This document shows positions 43,617 through 51,982 of a stretch of 64,000 nucleotides of DNA, in pieces. A model generated the notes under the pieces. It had not been told where the DNA came from, did no database searches, and worked only from the letters and a program-made list of their open reading frames with translations. Numbering within the stretch: position 1 is the first letter of the stretch; every line of letters starts with the position of its first letter. Source of the stretch: Paenibacillus mellifer (GTDB lineage: Bacteria > Bacillota > Bacilli > Paenibacillales > Paenibacillaceae); the NCBI RefSeq assembly GCF_023195895.1, contig NZ_JALPRK010000004.1:62001-126000 (forward strand). Reading direction: 5' to 3'. Position numbers and translations under genes: made by a program.

Positions 43617-45432
43617 CGGTCTCCCCCCAATACAAGCCGACAAACCGCTCAAAATCCGCCGTGTCTTCCGGCAGCATCTCTCGGGCCATAGCCTCGCGAG
43701 ACTTAGGCGTAATTGGCTGAACGGCCACATATCGCCCACTCCGATACTCCATGATCACCCGTTCCTCATAGCCGCTTTGATGAAGAGACTCCCGCGGGCA
43801 GCATTCCGTGATCCGTTCAATATAACGCTTCCCCGTCATATCACGACGCAAGTGAATGTCAAAGTCGATGACCGAGGCCACTTGCATTTCAGCGATTCTT
43901 TCGTCACGGAACACACCGGTTTTCAGCAGGGAGTTGCGCAGTGATTCGATTAAATCACGGAACGTTTTGGCGTGATGCGTAAACAAGGTGAATAAGCTGG
44001 CGACTTGCGCCATTTGCACCATCCAGGCGGCAACCTCGTCTGTCGCAACCTCGCCGAGAATATGCACGGTACCGTCCGTCTTCTTCTGTAAGTCCAACGC
44101 AGCTTGCCCGCTCACATAATCGGTCTCCCGAAAGCTTAAAATGTTCCGTCCGCTGTACAGACGCCGTAAATGAAGCTCGAAAGACATTTCTTGTACGCGA
44201 AGCGTATAGGAGGCGTAAATATGCTTGATCATCGCCATCAGCAGCGTAGTTTTGCCCGAGCCTTGCGAACCGGTGATCGAGGTAATCCGGCTTCCCTTCA
44301 TGAGATACTTCAGCAACCCCAGCGGGAGCTCGGCCTGATCGCCTTGGATCAAGTGCTCCAACGAAGCGCTGGGAATATCGAACTTCCTGACGAAGAACGC
44401 CCATGTCTCCGCAAAAGGCGGCCGAACGACTACAATCCGTGAACCGTCTTTCATTTCGTTCACCTTATACCCGTTAACCTCTGACAATTGACCGGGCAGG
44501 TTAAATTTATAGATGTTCTGACAAACCCGTTTAAGTTCCGCTTCACTGCCGAAGGACAGAAAGGCCAAGCGGATGCTCTTCCCTTTGTAGAAGATCCAGA
44601 CGCTGTCCCAAGCGTGAGTGATTTGTTCACCGTCCATGTCAACGTCAGACATGGCTTGATTGCCCGCACCGAATTCATGGTCCAGCCCATGGGTTGTTTC
44701 CCTCGCTGCAAACCCGCTCGGAATCCCGCTCACCCCGCCGCTTAGTCCGTCGATCCGCATTTCCCGAAGCTCATCCACCACCGAGAAACCTTTATACATT
44801 TGGTAAACGCGCTGGACGACGAGGTCTAACTTCTCTTGAAACGTAAGCATGCGGTATTCCAGGAAAAAGATGCGATTAACGTCTTCCCCGGTCATTTCAT
44901 AGACCGGCGAACCGTCAACTGTCTTAGGAAGTTTGGGTTCATCCAGCGAATAATCTTCCATCATTTGAGCTAATCCTTCGGCACCATACCGTTGCTTGTA
45001 AAGGTACAATACGATATCAAAGCGATCTTGGACGGTTAATAGCTCCCTGCGATCAAACGGCAGGATCCGGTCGATATGATGTTCGTTGATCCCATAATCG
45101 CCCACCAGGATGTCGCGGATAAACGCCTTAATATACTGTTTATCCTGCGGGTCTCCGTACGTACATCCACGAAGTGCCTGGCGGAGCTCTGCCCGAACTT
45201 TCGCTTTGCGGTTCCAAGCGTCCTCGCTGATCCCCCAATCATTACCTACCGAGCGGCTGAGTTCATACAGCCTTTCCTTGATGTAGGACGTAATGACCGA
45301 AAGCTCGTATCGATCCTGGCCAGTCAAACGATCGTGAGCCTTTGCCCCTGCCGTTTGGGCTTTGCGCCAAATCATGAGGAACACGGTGAGTAACAGCAGC
45401 GTAATCCATAACCCGTTTGTTAATCCGCTCAA
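43606..45432 (-). CDS. CpaF/TadA-type secretion ATPase with N-terminal membrane anchor
   Basis: A 608-aa type II/IV secretion ATPase, the motor of the locus. Walker A is GSQGSGKTT (388-396), Walker B region is ILGEVATDEV, and the His box is LFTHHAKT. An N-terminal hydrophobic helix (9-21) is unusual for CpaF, which is normally soluble. About 200 residues precede the core. The start is a TTG at 45432, three bases after the previous gene. The enzyme would energise filament assembly by the adjacent T2SSF protein. Confidence 0.88.
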   Translation of the reverse strand: MSGLTNGLWITLLLLTVFLMIWRKAQTAGAKAHDRLTGQDRYELSVITSYIKERLYELSRSVGNDWGISEDAWNRKAKVRAELRQALRGCTYGDPQDKQYIKAFIRDILVGDYGINEHHIDRILPFDRRELLTVQDRFDIVLYLYKQRYGAEGLAQMMEDYSLDEPKLPKTVDGSPVYEMTGEDVNRIFFLEYRMLTFQEKLDLVVQRVYQMYKGFSVVDELREMRIDGLSGGVSGIPSGFAARETTHGLDHEFGAGNQAMSDVDMDGEQITHAWDSVWIFYKGKSIRLAFLSFGSEAELKRVCQNIYKFNLPGQLSEVNGYKVNEMKDGSRIVVVRPPFAETWAFFVRKFDIPSASLEHLIQGDQAELPLGLLKYLMKGSRITSITGSQGSGKTTLLMAMIKHIYASYTLRVQEMSFELHLRRLYSGRNILSFRETDYVSGQAALDLQKKTDGTVHILGEVATDEVAAWMVQMAQVASLFTLFTHHAKTFRDLIESLRNSLLKTGVFRDERIAEMQVASVIDFDIHLRRDMTGKRYIERITECCPRESLHQSGYEERVIMEYRSGRYVAVQPITPKSREAMAREMLPEDTADFERFVGLYWGETVGA

Positions 45433-45435
45433 GCC

Positions 45436-46278
45436 CTACGCCCCCTTTTCTGTCGGAGATACGGAAGGGCTTGCACTCGCCGCAAACTCCATCAGCATCT
45501 CCCCCAGCTTGCGGTAACCTTTGAGCAATAGTTCGCGTTCTCCGCCCCGTTTCAGTAACAGCGGATTTTGACGAAAATACGTCAAGATGTTTCGATCATT
45601 CCAAGCATCAGAGAACTCGGTATGATGCGGAAGACCGACCATAGGCAGCGAGAATGGATACCGTCGCTTCAAATTGGTTAGACTCCAGCGGGAACGGAGA
45701 TCAAAGGGCGAAATGGCAACAATTAAATTCTTCCTGTGATCGCCCTGGCCTGAAGCCATATATGCAAAGCGCTCATCCAGGATTCCCAGGCGATGCGGTT
45801 GCACCGCCACGAACACGTCGCCTTCGCGTTGATTCTGCAACACCTCGTTTAACCGCTGACCTTGCGCATAAAGGATCAGTCCATCGTATACTTGGTCCGC
45901 CATCGCCAGCACCTCGGCGACGCCCTTCTGTTCGGCTTCCCTCCAAGCCGTATCGGCCAAACGTGTCCCGCATACCAGATCCAGGCGACCGCGCAGTAAT
46001 GGAACCGTATAATCGGTAAAATTGCTCCGTGTAAGGCGTCCGCTCGCTTGCAGGCGGAGAAGTGCATCGAGACCATGCTCCGGGATCGCCTCCTCCCCGT
46101 AGGTTGAGCCGTGTTGGCGGACCGTGTGTCGCAATCCCTCCTCTATGCCGGATTCGGCAGGTCCTTCATTGACCAGAAGCAACCGCTGCGGAAGCCTCAG
46201 ACCTAACGTTATCGCGGTGGCTACGGCTGCTTCTGCAGCTCCGCCAAATCCACCGTCCCAAAACACAAGTCGGCTCAT
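45436..46278 (-). CDS. TadZ/CpaE-like protein with degenerate P-loop
   Basis: A 280-aa protein whose N-terminus has the form of a SIMIBI/MinD-type NTPase (LVFWDGGFGGAAEAAVATAI), but the P-loop lysine is absent. AAGGAGG precedes the ATG, which overlaps the neighbouring gene's stop as ATGA. Assignment to TadZ/CpaE rests on fold-like pattern plus locus position; it could be a scaffold that positions the CpaF motor. No membrane helix. One of three P-loop-like proteins in the operon lacking this lysine. Confidence 0.55.
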   Translation of the reverse strand: MSRLVFWDGGFGGAAEAAVATAITLGLRLPQRLLLVNEGPAESGIEEGLRHTVRQHGSTYGEEAIPEHGLDALLRLQASGRLTRSNFTDYTVPLLRGRLDLVCGTRLADTAWREAEQKGVAEVLAMADQVYDGLILYAQGQRLNEVLQNQREGDVFVAVQPHRLGILDERFAYMASGQGDHRKNLIVAISPFDLRSRWSLTNLKRRYPFSLPMVGLPHHTEFSDAWNDRNILTYFRQNPLLLKRGGERELLLKGYRKLGEMLMEFAASASPSVSPTEKGA

Positions 46279-46985
46279 GCCTGCCTCCTTGCCGCTTGGC
46301 GTACGGCCCGCTTCACGATGGCTTGATCCCAGCTTGCCAGCTCGCGCAGCAAATGGCGAAGCGCTCTTTTGTAAGAGCGGGAGAGACTCCCAAGGCGCAG
46401 TCGCTGGGAATGATCATTCTCCAGCTGAGCAGCGAGATTCGATTCGTTCCATGGAATGCATAACGCCTCGGAGCACCATTCCACTGGAAGACCATCTAAT
46501 AAGCTCAGAACAAACCGGCTGTTTACGCTACTATCGACCGTACGGATAAAGACGGGCCGCAGGGTTAACCCGCAAAGCTGAGGCCAGAGATGGAACAAGC
46601 TGTGAAACCACTGTCTACTTGCCTCTACCTCGTAACGATCAAATGTCGTCACCCAGACGATTTCATCTGCGGAGGTAAACAACTCGGGAGTAAGACCGTT
46701 AAGAGTTTCAACATCATGCAGTTCATAATCGTAGGCGGTGGACTTCTCCTCGCCATCCTTATTGGACATCGAACTTACGAAGCCTGTAGTCCCCGTTGCT
46801 ACATCAAATCCGTAGAACTCCGTTAGCGGTTGATACGAATCTCCTTCACCGATCGAATAGCGGTATTTGCCGTTTTCCGTTCCGTCGGTGAGCAGGACCT
46901 TCGAGCCGGCCGCAGCCAACACGCTGCATAGATACAATAAAAGGTCGCGTTTATCGCTTTTCCCCACGAATAACCATCGCTTCAC
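46275..46985 (-). CDS. Second TadZ/CpaE-like protein, degenerate
   Basis: A 236-aa soluble protein that starts with a strand-loop-helix-strand pattern like a SIMIBI NTPase (WLFVGKSDKRDLLLYL, then KVLLTDGT), but with no intact Walker A. The GTG at 46985 follows AGAGGAG by eight bases and is preferred to the ATG at 47003, which overlaps the upstream stop. C-terminus is Arg-rich (KRALRHLLRELA). Family not certain; context suggests a paralogous polar-localisation or regulatory partner. Confidence 0.5.
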   Translation of the reverse strand: MKRWLFVGKSDKRDLLLYLCSVLAAAGSKVLLTDGTENGKYRYSIGEGDSYQPLTEFYGFDVATGTTGFVSSMSNKDGEEKSTAYDYELHDVETLNGLTPELFTSADEIVWVTTFDRYEVEASRQWFHSLFHLWPQLCGLTLRPVFIRTVDSSVNSRFVLSLLDGLPVEWCSEALCIPWNESNLAAQLENDHSQRLRLGSLSRSYKRALRHLLRELASWDQAIVKRAVRQAARRQA

Positions 46986-46999
46986 GTCATATTCTCCTC

Positions 47000-47956
47000 T
47001 CATTTCCCCGGATTAAGCTCAAAACGATCGGATTCCACCGACGTTCCGTCCGCTACGAGACTCTCAGGTGGGATGTTTCCGTCCTGAACCTGGGAATTCG
47101 AACGTATGATCTGTGTCTGGTTGCTCGCAAATTCAGAAGCTCGCTGCGGAGACATCGAGGATAAATCACTTTCCAAGCCGGATCGCGCCGTGTTGCTGAG
47201 ACGAAGCGACTGCTCCGCCTTCTGTACGATATTCGGGTCCTTTCGGATCAACTCCATGACCCCTTTATTAACCGGATACGTCGGCACCGGTTTGCTTTGC
47301 AGATTTGGCTCAACATAGGCGAGTGCATAGATCGAAGCTTTATGTAAATAAGCGTCTACGATCGCGCTTGATAGTGAGAGAATCTCCGCTTCACCAAGCG
47401 TCACCGTCAACGTTTCGGTGTTCAGGGTCTCCACCTTCTTCTTGGATAACAGAATGTAGTCCTGACCGGTCGGAAACTGAATACGGATGTCGATGACGTC
47501 GTTCTCCTTCAAAGCATTCGGAAGCTGGACGAACGCCATTTCCCGCCAGCGCAAATCAGCGGGGATCGGTTCTTCTTCATACAGCAAAGTTTCCGTCAGA
47601 GGCGTTAACGAACGGAGCGATATTTTCGCGTATTTCCCCGCAATTGCTTCCTGTGCTTTCAGAAGATCTGCAGGAACGCTGTCAGCAGGCAGTTCCACCC
47701 GCTTTAGGTCGCCTGCCCCGATACGGTTTCCGGCAGGAATATCCCGCGTGGGTACCCATCCCTGAATCGTCCGTTGCTGTACCTGATCTTGTAAGTCGGC
47801 TAACCGGGCTTCATAATCCTGGACCATGGCAGTACGTGCGGCGTGAACGTGTCTGTCCCTCACAACCGCATAGCTCGTAAACGCAGCTCCAGCCACAACA
47901 ACCCCGATAAATCCGGCTAGCAGCAGCTGTTTCGTTTTTTGCCTGAATCTTGGCAT
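47000..47956 (-). CDS. SAF-domain protein, CpaB/RcpC-like
   Basis: A 318-aa protein with an N-terminal hydrophobic helix (LLLAGFIGVVVAGAAF), a short coiled coil around 40-62 and a SAF domain (about 65-125, VPTRDIPAGNRIGAGDLKRV), then a beta-rich region and a polar Ser/Asn-rich tail. CpaB/RcpC proteins are envelope components of Tad pili; in a monoderm it would act on the outer face of the membrane. It lies between the kinase fusion and the small NTPase-like genes. Confidence 0.82.
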   Translation of the reverse strand: MPRFRQKTKQLLLAGFIGVVVAGAAFTSYAVVRDRHVHAARTAMVQDYEARLADLQDQVQQRTIQGWVPTRDIPAGNRIGAGDLKRVELPADSVPADLLKAQEAIAGKYAKISLRSLTPLTETLLYEEEPIPADLRWREMAFVQLPNALKENDVIDIRIQFPTGQDYILLSKKKVETLNTETLTVTLGEAEILSLSSAIVDAYLHKASIYALAYVEPNLQSKPVPTYPVNKGVMELIRKDPNIVQKAEQSLRLSNTARSGLESDLSSMSPQRASEFASNQTQIIRSNSQVQDGNIPPESLVADGTSVESDRFELNPGK

Positions 47957-47975
47957 AGGTCAATCCACATCCCTT

Positions 47976-49505
47976 CTATGTTTTGGGTTTCACCAGGAAT
48001 CGGAAGCTCGTCCGTTTGGGCTTCGTCAACAGGTTCTCGCAAACTTCCTGCAGAGCGTGAGACATCGAAGGCCCAGGATCATACGGATTCGGATCCGCAG
48101 GAAGGCCGTACACGTTCTTGGTGTGTAATGACTTGCGGATCCGCCGCAAGCCGGAAGACGAAGCGAAAGGCACACAGAACCTCCAGGTTGGCGGAATCTG
48201 CTCTATTGAACATAAGGTTCCAGCGAAACGTTCCAGTTCCTCGGCCTTCCACTCCGCACCAGCTCCGACGATGATGGAAAGATCCGCGCGGCGGAATTCC
48301 TCAAGCAGCTCCTTGCTGCGGCCGGTACCCAGGTCGCAGACGATGCAACCGTAACCTTCGGACAGTAACGAAATGAAATCCGAACGAGCGGACAGTTTGG
48401 CATAATCCACATGTCCGATGCGAAATCGCCTCCCTGTTTTCCCTTTTGCCGCAGATGCTTCCTCATCCAAAAGCTGTGCCAAACGGAGAAACGCCAAAGA
48501 CTTGGGATCCATCTCCACAATTACAACCTTCTTGATGCAGCGAGCCAACAGGTGGGCGAGCGCAATGGCCGTATGAGTCGTGCCTGCTCCGGCTGAGGCA
48601 CCGAGGACGCTGACCAACACCGGACGACCGCGGTTCTCAATAATATCCTCATGCGTCTTGGAGTTTGACCCCGGAATCACAGGCCTGGTCGCTTCAGACT
48701 GTCGGCGCAGCAGTGCAATTAGAGCTTCACTCACCTCTTCGGCCGAGTTGAAGCGGTCTTCGGGCCGGGCCTGCAGCAGTCGGGTTACGATGGGCTCTAG
48801 ACGTTCACACCCGTGGTTGCGTAAAGCCGACGCAGCCTCAGGAGTCCAAACCGGAAAGCGTCCCCCCGTCCCCATATAAAGTAGGACCGCGCCCAGGGAA
48901 TATAGATCGGTACGCGCGTCGCTTTGGCGATCACCGTATTGCTCCGGGGCCGCAAAGCCGACGGTCCCGAGCTGCACCGTATCTTCTGTCTTGCCGTCTA
49001 TGAAGGTGCGGGCAATCCCGAAGTCCACGAACTGAAGCTCTCCTTTGTCATCAACGAGTAGATTGGCTGGCTTAACGTCCCGATGGATGACCGGAGGCTC
49101 ATGTCGATGCAAATACCGCAGGCCTTCGGCCATTTGAAGGCCGAACCGAATTAACAGTTCCATGGGAAGCCGCCCTGCTCTCGCTCGGATGAATTGGTCC
49201 AAGGGAACGCCCTGGATATAATCCATGACGATATAGGAATAACCGTCTTCATCGGGATCAATAAAGTCGACGATCCGCGGCAATCGGTGGTGATTCAGTT
49301 GAATTAACAGCTTAACCTCCTTGGCAACGGATACGGGTTCTCCAGGCACGGTCAAGCATTCCTTTATAGCCCAAGACTTCCCCGGCAGCTTCAGATCTTC
49401 GGCCAAATAAACCCGGCTCATGCCGCCTTGCCCGAGGATTTGTTCAATCCTGTAGCGTCCGGCCAACAAGCCGCCCGGCGCGATCTTGGGAACGAATCTC
49501 GCCAT
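47976..49505 (-). CDS. Ser/Thr protein kinase fused to CpaE/TadZ-like NTPase domain
   Basis: A 509-aa soluble protein. Residues 15-270 form a Hanks-type kinase with all key motifs: Gly loop GQGGMSRVY (25-33), Lys48 in WAIKE, HRD with Asp143 (HRDVKPANLL) and DFG (161-163), so it should be active. Residues 296-490 form a ParA/MinD-like domain beginning VSVLGASAGAGTTHTAIAL, where the P-loop lysine is Ala. No membrane helix or PASTA repeats, unlike PrkC. GAAAGGAGGAG precedes the ATG. First gene of the Tad-like operon; probably couples phosphorylation to machine positioning. Confidence 0.85.
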   Translation of the reverse strand: MARFVPKIAPGGLLAGRYRIEQILGQGGMSRVYLAEDLKLPGKSWAIKECLTVPGEPVSVAKEVKLLIQLNHHRLPRIVDFIDPDEDGYSYIVMDYIQGVPLDQFIRARAGRLPMELLIRFGLQMAEGLRYLHRHEPPVIHRDVKPANLLVDDKGELQFVDFGIARTFIDGKTEDTVQLGTVGFAAPEQYGDRQSDARTDLYSLGAVLLYMGTGGRFPVWTPEAASALRNHGCERLEPIVTRLLQARPEDRFNSAEEVSEALIALLRRQSEATRPVIPGSNSKTHEDIIENRGRPVLVSVLGASAGAGTTHTAIALAHLLARCIKKVVIVEMDPKSLAFLRLAQLLDEEASAAKGKTGRRFRIGHVDYAKLSARSDFISLLSEGYGCIVCDLGTGRSKELLEEFRRADLSIIVGAGAEWKAEELERFAGTLCSIEQIPPTWRFCVPFASSSGLRRIRKSLHTKNVYGLPADPNPYDPGPSMSHALQEVCENLLTKPKRTSFRFLVKPKT

Positions 49506-49526
49506 AACTCCTCCTTTCCTGAACGC

Positions 49527-49597
49527 AAAAAAGGGAAAGCCTCCTCGTCATTCCTTGACCTCTCGGCCAAGATGAAATGACAAGGGATGCTTTCCCT
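49527..49597 (-). promoter_or_regulatory. 66-nt leader hairpin with U-tract before the Tad-like operon
   Basis: On the minus strand AGGGAAAGC...GCTTTCCCT (9 bp) encloses CCTTGTCATT/AATGACGAGG (10 pairs, one wobble) and TTGGCC/GGTCAA with a GAGA loop, followed by six U (49527-49532). It lies between a good promoter (49627-49655) and the kinase ribosome site. It may be an attenuator or a plain terminator for the upstream gene. Confidence 0.6.
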
Positions 49598-49626
49598 ACT
49601 GCGGTACATTGTATAATTTTGGAATT

Positions 49627-49655
49627 AGTATAGGACGGCTGGCGTCAAATGTAAA
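49627..49655 (-). promoter_or_regulatory. Promoter of the Tad-like operon
   Basis: On the minus strand, -35 TTTACA (49650-49655), a 17-base spacer and -10 TATACT (49627-49632). The start would be near 49620, about 23 bases ahead of the leader hairpin. Confidence 0.7.
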
Positions 49656-49687
49656 GCACTATTTTTCAAAGCCATTAATTAACGCCA

Positions 49688-51067
49688 TTAATACTTAATC
49701 ATATAGAGCGTGATTTCATCACGGTTATGAAACAACTGCTTCGCCCGCTGTACTTGAAGCCGAGCCTCCTGAAATAGGTCGGTGACCTCCTGGATTAGCG
49801 CCATTGGTTTCTTCGTCAGCAACTTCACCGTCACAATTACCGTTCCCCCAGGAACCAGCGAATACAACAGCTCGGTTACGAGTTTAGCTGTCAATTTCGG
49901 ACTCCAGCTCATATCACACACCAGGAGATCAAATTGATTCTCCTTGAATTTAACTCGGTTCGCATTCCGCTGCAGGAACGTCAGCTTGGGAGATGACAAC
50001 AACGAGGGGTGCATTTTCCCCGTATCCACCGCCGTTACGCTTAGGCCGCGTTCCAGCAGGAACGAGGTCCAACCGCCCGGTGCCGCACCGATATCCAGCG
50101 CTTCGCGGAACGACTCAAACGGAATACCGAAGGCCGATTCGGCCTCCAGAAGCTTGAACTTCGCCCGGGAGATTTGCCCCTCCTCCTTGCGGAAGCGAAT
50201 TGCACCGCCGCTCCAATCGGATAGGTTATCCTGCGGATGTGCCACACCGGCGTAAACCCGATCTGCTCCCGCAAATACCGAGATGATCCAATCGGCATCC
50301 CGCACTACGAAATCCGCAACGGAAACGTCGTTTAGATCTTCCTGCAGACGATCCTTCAGCTCCAGCGCTGTTCCTGACCACAGCCCATCTTCCGATTTGC
50401 GCGCCTGCACTGCAATTTTGGCTCCAGGGAGCCGGAAGTCGGCCATCAGATATTTCCGAAGCGGTTCAAGCCAATCCTCCGGCTTCACTTCCTCCGTTTC
50501 CCCCGGACACCACTCCCAATCGACCAGGAAGGTGTGTCGCAGAAATATCGGCGGAGCCTGACGGAGCCGGTGCTGCACGTCTTCCGGCATCGCCTGCAGC
50601 GAAGCCGCAAAGACTTCACCGGGAACAAGCATGGTGCTCTTCACACTACCGAACATGCGGCGCAGCTCCTCCTGAGCGTAGGGCGCAAAGCCGTGATTGG
50701 CCGTGCATATCCATTTCGAATGGGGCGGCACCTTGCAGTTACGGGCGATCTCCTCCAACCGTTCGAACGGAATCGGTCCATTATGCAACTGTACTTGCTC
50801 CGGCAAGCCTTGGTACAGAATTTCATACATGCTTTTTTTTCCGGAGATGCTGGAGGTATGAAGATAAATTTCTCGCGGAAAAAGTCCTTCCCGAACCATG
50901 GCGGCCGCCATTTCCGTACCGGTAGGTTCATCAGGCCCCATATCGTAATCCAGCGATAAAATGTCTACTTCCGTCAAACGAAGCAGCTCCAGACACTCCT
51001 CGACGGTGCGCGCTAACGTAAATCCCTGCGGACATCGGCGAAAATCGTCCATATATACATGAATCAA
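49688..51067 (-). CDS. Fusion of cyclic-phosphate-processing receiver (cREC) and RlmM/FtsJ-like RNA methyltransferase
   Basis: A 459-aa protein. Residues 1-95 match the cREC receiver-like domain: Asp7-Asp8 (YMDDFRRCPQGF), SLDYDMG (Asp40, Asp42) and YLHTSS (His70). Residues 120-230 resemble a THUMP-like region (CTANHGFAPYAQEELRR). Residues 300-459 are FtsJ-like: ALDIGAAPGGWTS, LLVCDMSW, VIVTVKLL and EITLYM supply the Asp, Lys and Glu of 2'-O-methyltransferases. TTG at 51067 with AAAGGAAG is chosen over the GTG at 51097. Likely an RNA-modifying or repair enzyme; substrate unknown. Confidence 0.8.
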   Translation of the reverse strand: MIHVYMDDFRRCPQGFTLARTVEECLELLRLTEVDILSLDYDMGPDEPTGTEMAAAMVREGLFPREIYLHTSSISGKKSMYEILYQGLPEQVQLHNGPIPFERLEEIARNCKVPPHSKWICTANHGFAPYAQEELRRMFGSVKSTMLVPGEVFAASLQAMPEDVQHRLRQAPPIFLRHTFLVDWEWCPGETEEVKPEDWLEPLRKYLMADFRLPGAKIAVQARKSEDGLWSGTALELKDRLQEDLNDVSVADFVVRDADWIISVFAGADRVYAGVAHPQDNLSDWSGGAIRFRKEEGQISRAKFKLLEAESAFGIPFESFREALDIGAAPGGWTSFLLERGLSVTAVDTGKMHPSLLSSPKLTFLQRNANRVKFKENQFDLLVCDMSWSPKLTAKLVTELLYSLVPGGTVIVTVKLLTKKPMALIQEVTDLFQEARLQVQRAKQLFHNRDEITLYMIKY

Positions 51068-51127
51068 TAGTGTTCTTCCTTTCCCGCAGTATTTCACTCC
51101 AAGCGGAGTCAGGTTGCCTTCTAAGCA

Positions 51128-51982
51128 CTAGGCCTCCGCCCACCGTCTCACTCGCTCCATATCCTCTCTGTAGGTCCCATCTTCCCCGGTTTCGCTCTCA
51201 AAAATCAGCGGGGATTTCCGGATCGCGTCGATCTGCAGCAGCCAGCGAAAGCCAGCTTCACCGATATGGCCCTGGCCCACTCGGGCGTGACGGTCCTTGC
51301 GCGATAATACCGGGTATCTTGAATCGTTCAAGTGGACGGCACTTAGACCGTCCCAAAACTGAAGCTCCTTAGCTTTGGCCGTGAAGCTTTCATCTCCTTC
51401 GCCTAACCACATCCCCGCCCCAAAAGCATGACAGGTATCCAGGCAAAAGCCGATGCGCTCCGAATCCCGGCACAGTTTGCGGATCTGGACTAACTCCTCG
51501 ATCGTCATCCCCATATCGCCGTGATCACCGGCCTGATTCTCGATGAGCAGCTTTGCCGAGCCCTGCCAGCCGGAGAGCACATCATTAATACATTGTATAA
51601 TATTTTGATATCCTTGTAAGGGGTTTCCTGACTTAAATGTGCCAAAATGTACAACGATCCCAATGGAACCGCACGCTTCGGCAATTTCCAGATCGTTGCG
51701 CAACGAAGTCACTACTCGGTTATAGGTGTCCTCGTCAGCGTCCTTGCTAATGGCGAGATTACTGGGATAAGGCGTATGCGCGATCGAGACCAGATCATGT
51801 TCCTGGCACAACGTTCGGCACTGCTCCGCATCCCGCACATCAAATGGTTTCACGGTCAGGCTTCGCGGATTTTTCGGAAAATACTGAAAAGCGCCGGCCC
51901 CGAGTTGCAGCGCAGCCTTAGCAGCGCCAGAGTAACCGCCTCGTATGCTGAAATGTCCCCCTACCTTCACCTTAGCGGTCAT
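51128..51982 (-). CDS. nfo: Endonuclease IV (AP endonuclease)
   Basis: A 284-aa TIM-barrel Zn nuclease that cuts 5' of abasic sites. Metal-ligand motifs are visible: IAHTPYPSNLA, VVHFGTF, LLIENQAGD, FCLDTCHAFGAG, AVHLNDSRYP, KDRHARVGQGHIG and LIFESETG. It overlaps the mutM end by 11 bases on the same strand, so the glycosylase and the AP endonuclease of base-excision repair are co-expressed. The ribosome site is weak (GGATG), consistent with translational coupling. Confidence 0.94.
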   Translation of the reverse strand: MTAKVKVGGHFSIRGGYSGAAKAALQLGAGAFQYFPKNPRSLTVKPFDVRDAEQCRTLCQEHDLVSIAHTPYPSNLAISKDADEDTYNRVVTSLRNDLEIAEACGSIGIVVHFGTFKSGNPLQGYQNIIQCINDVLSGWQGSAKLLIENQAGDHGDMGMTIEELVQIRKLCRDSERIGFCLDTCHAFGAGMWLGEGDESFTAKAKELQFWDGLSAVHLNDSRYPVLSRKDRHARVGQGHIGEAGFRWLLQIDAIRKSPLIFESETGEDGTYREDMERVRRWAEA

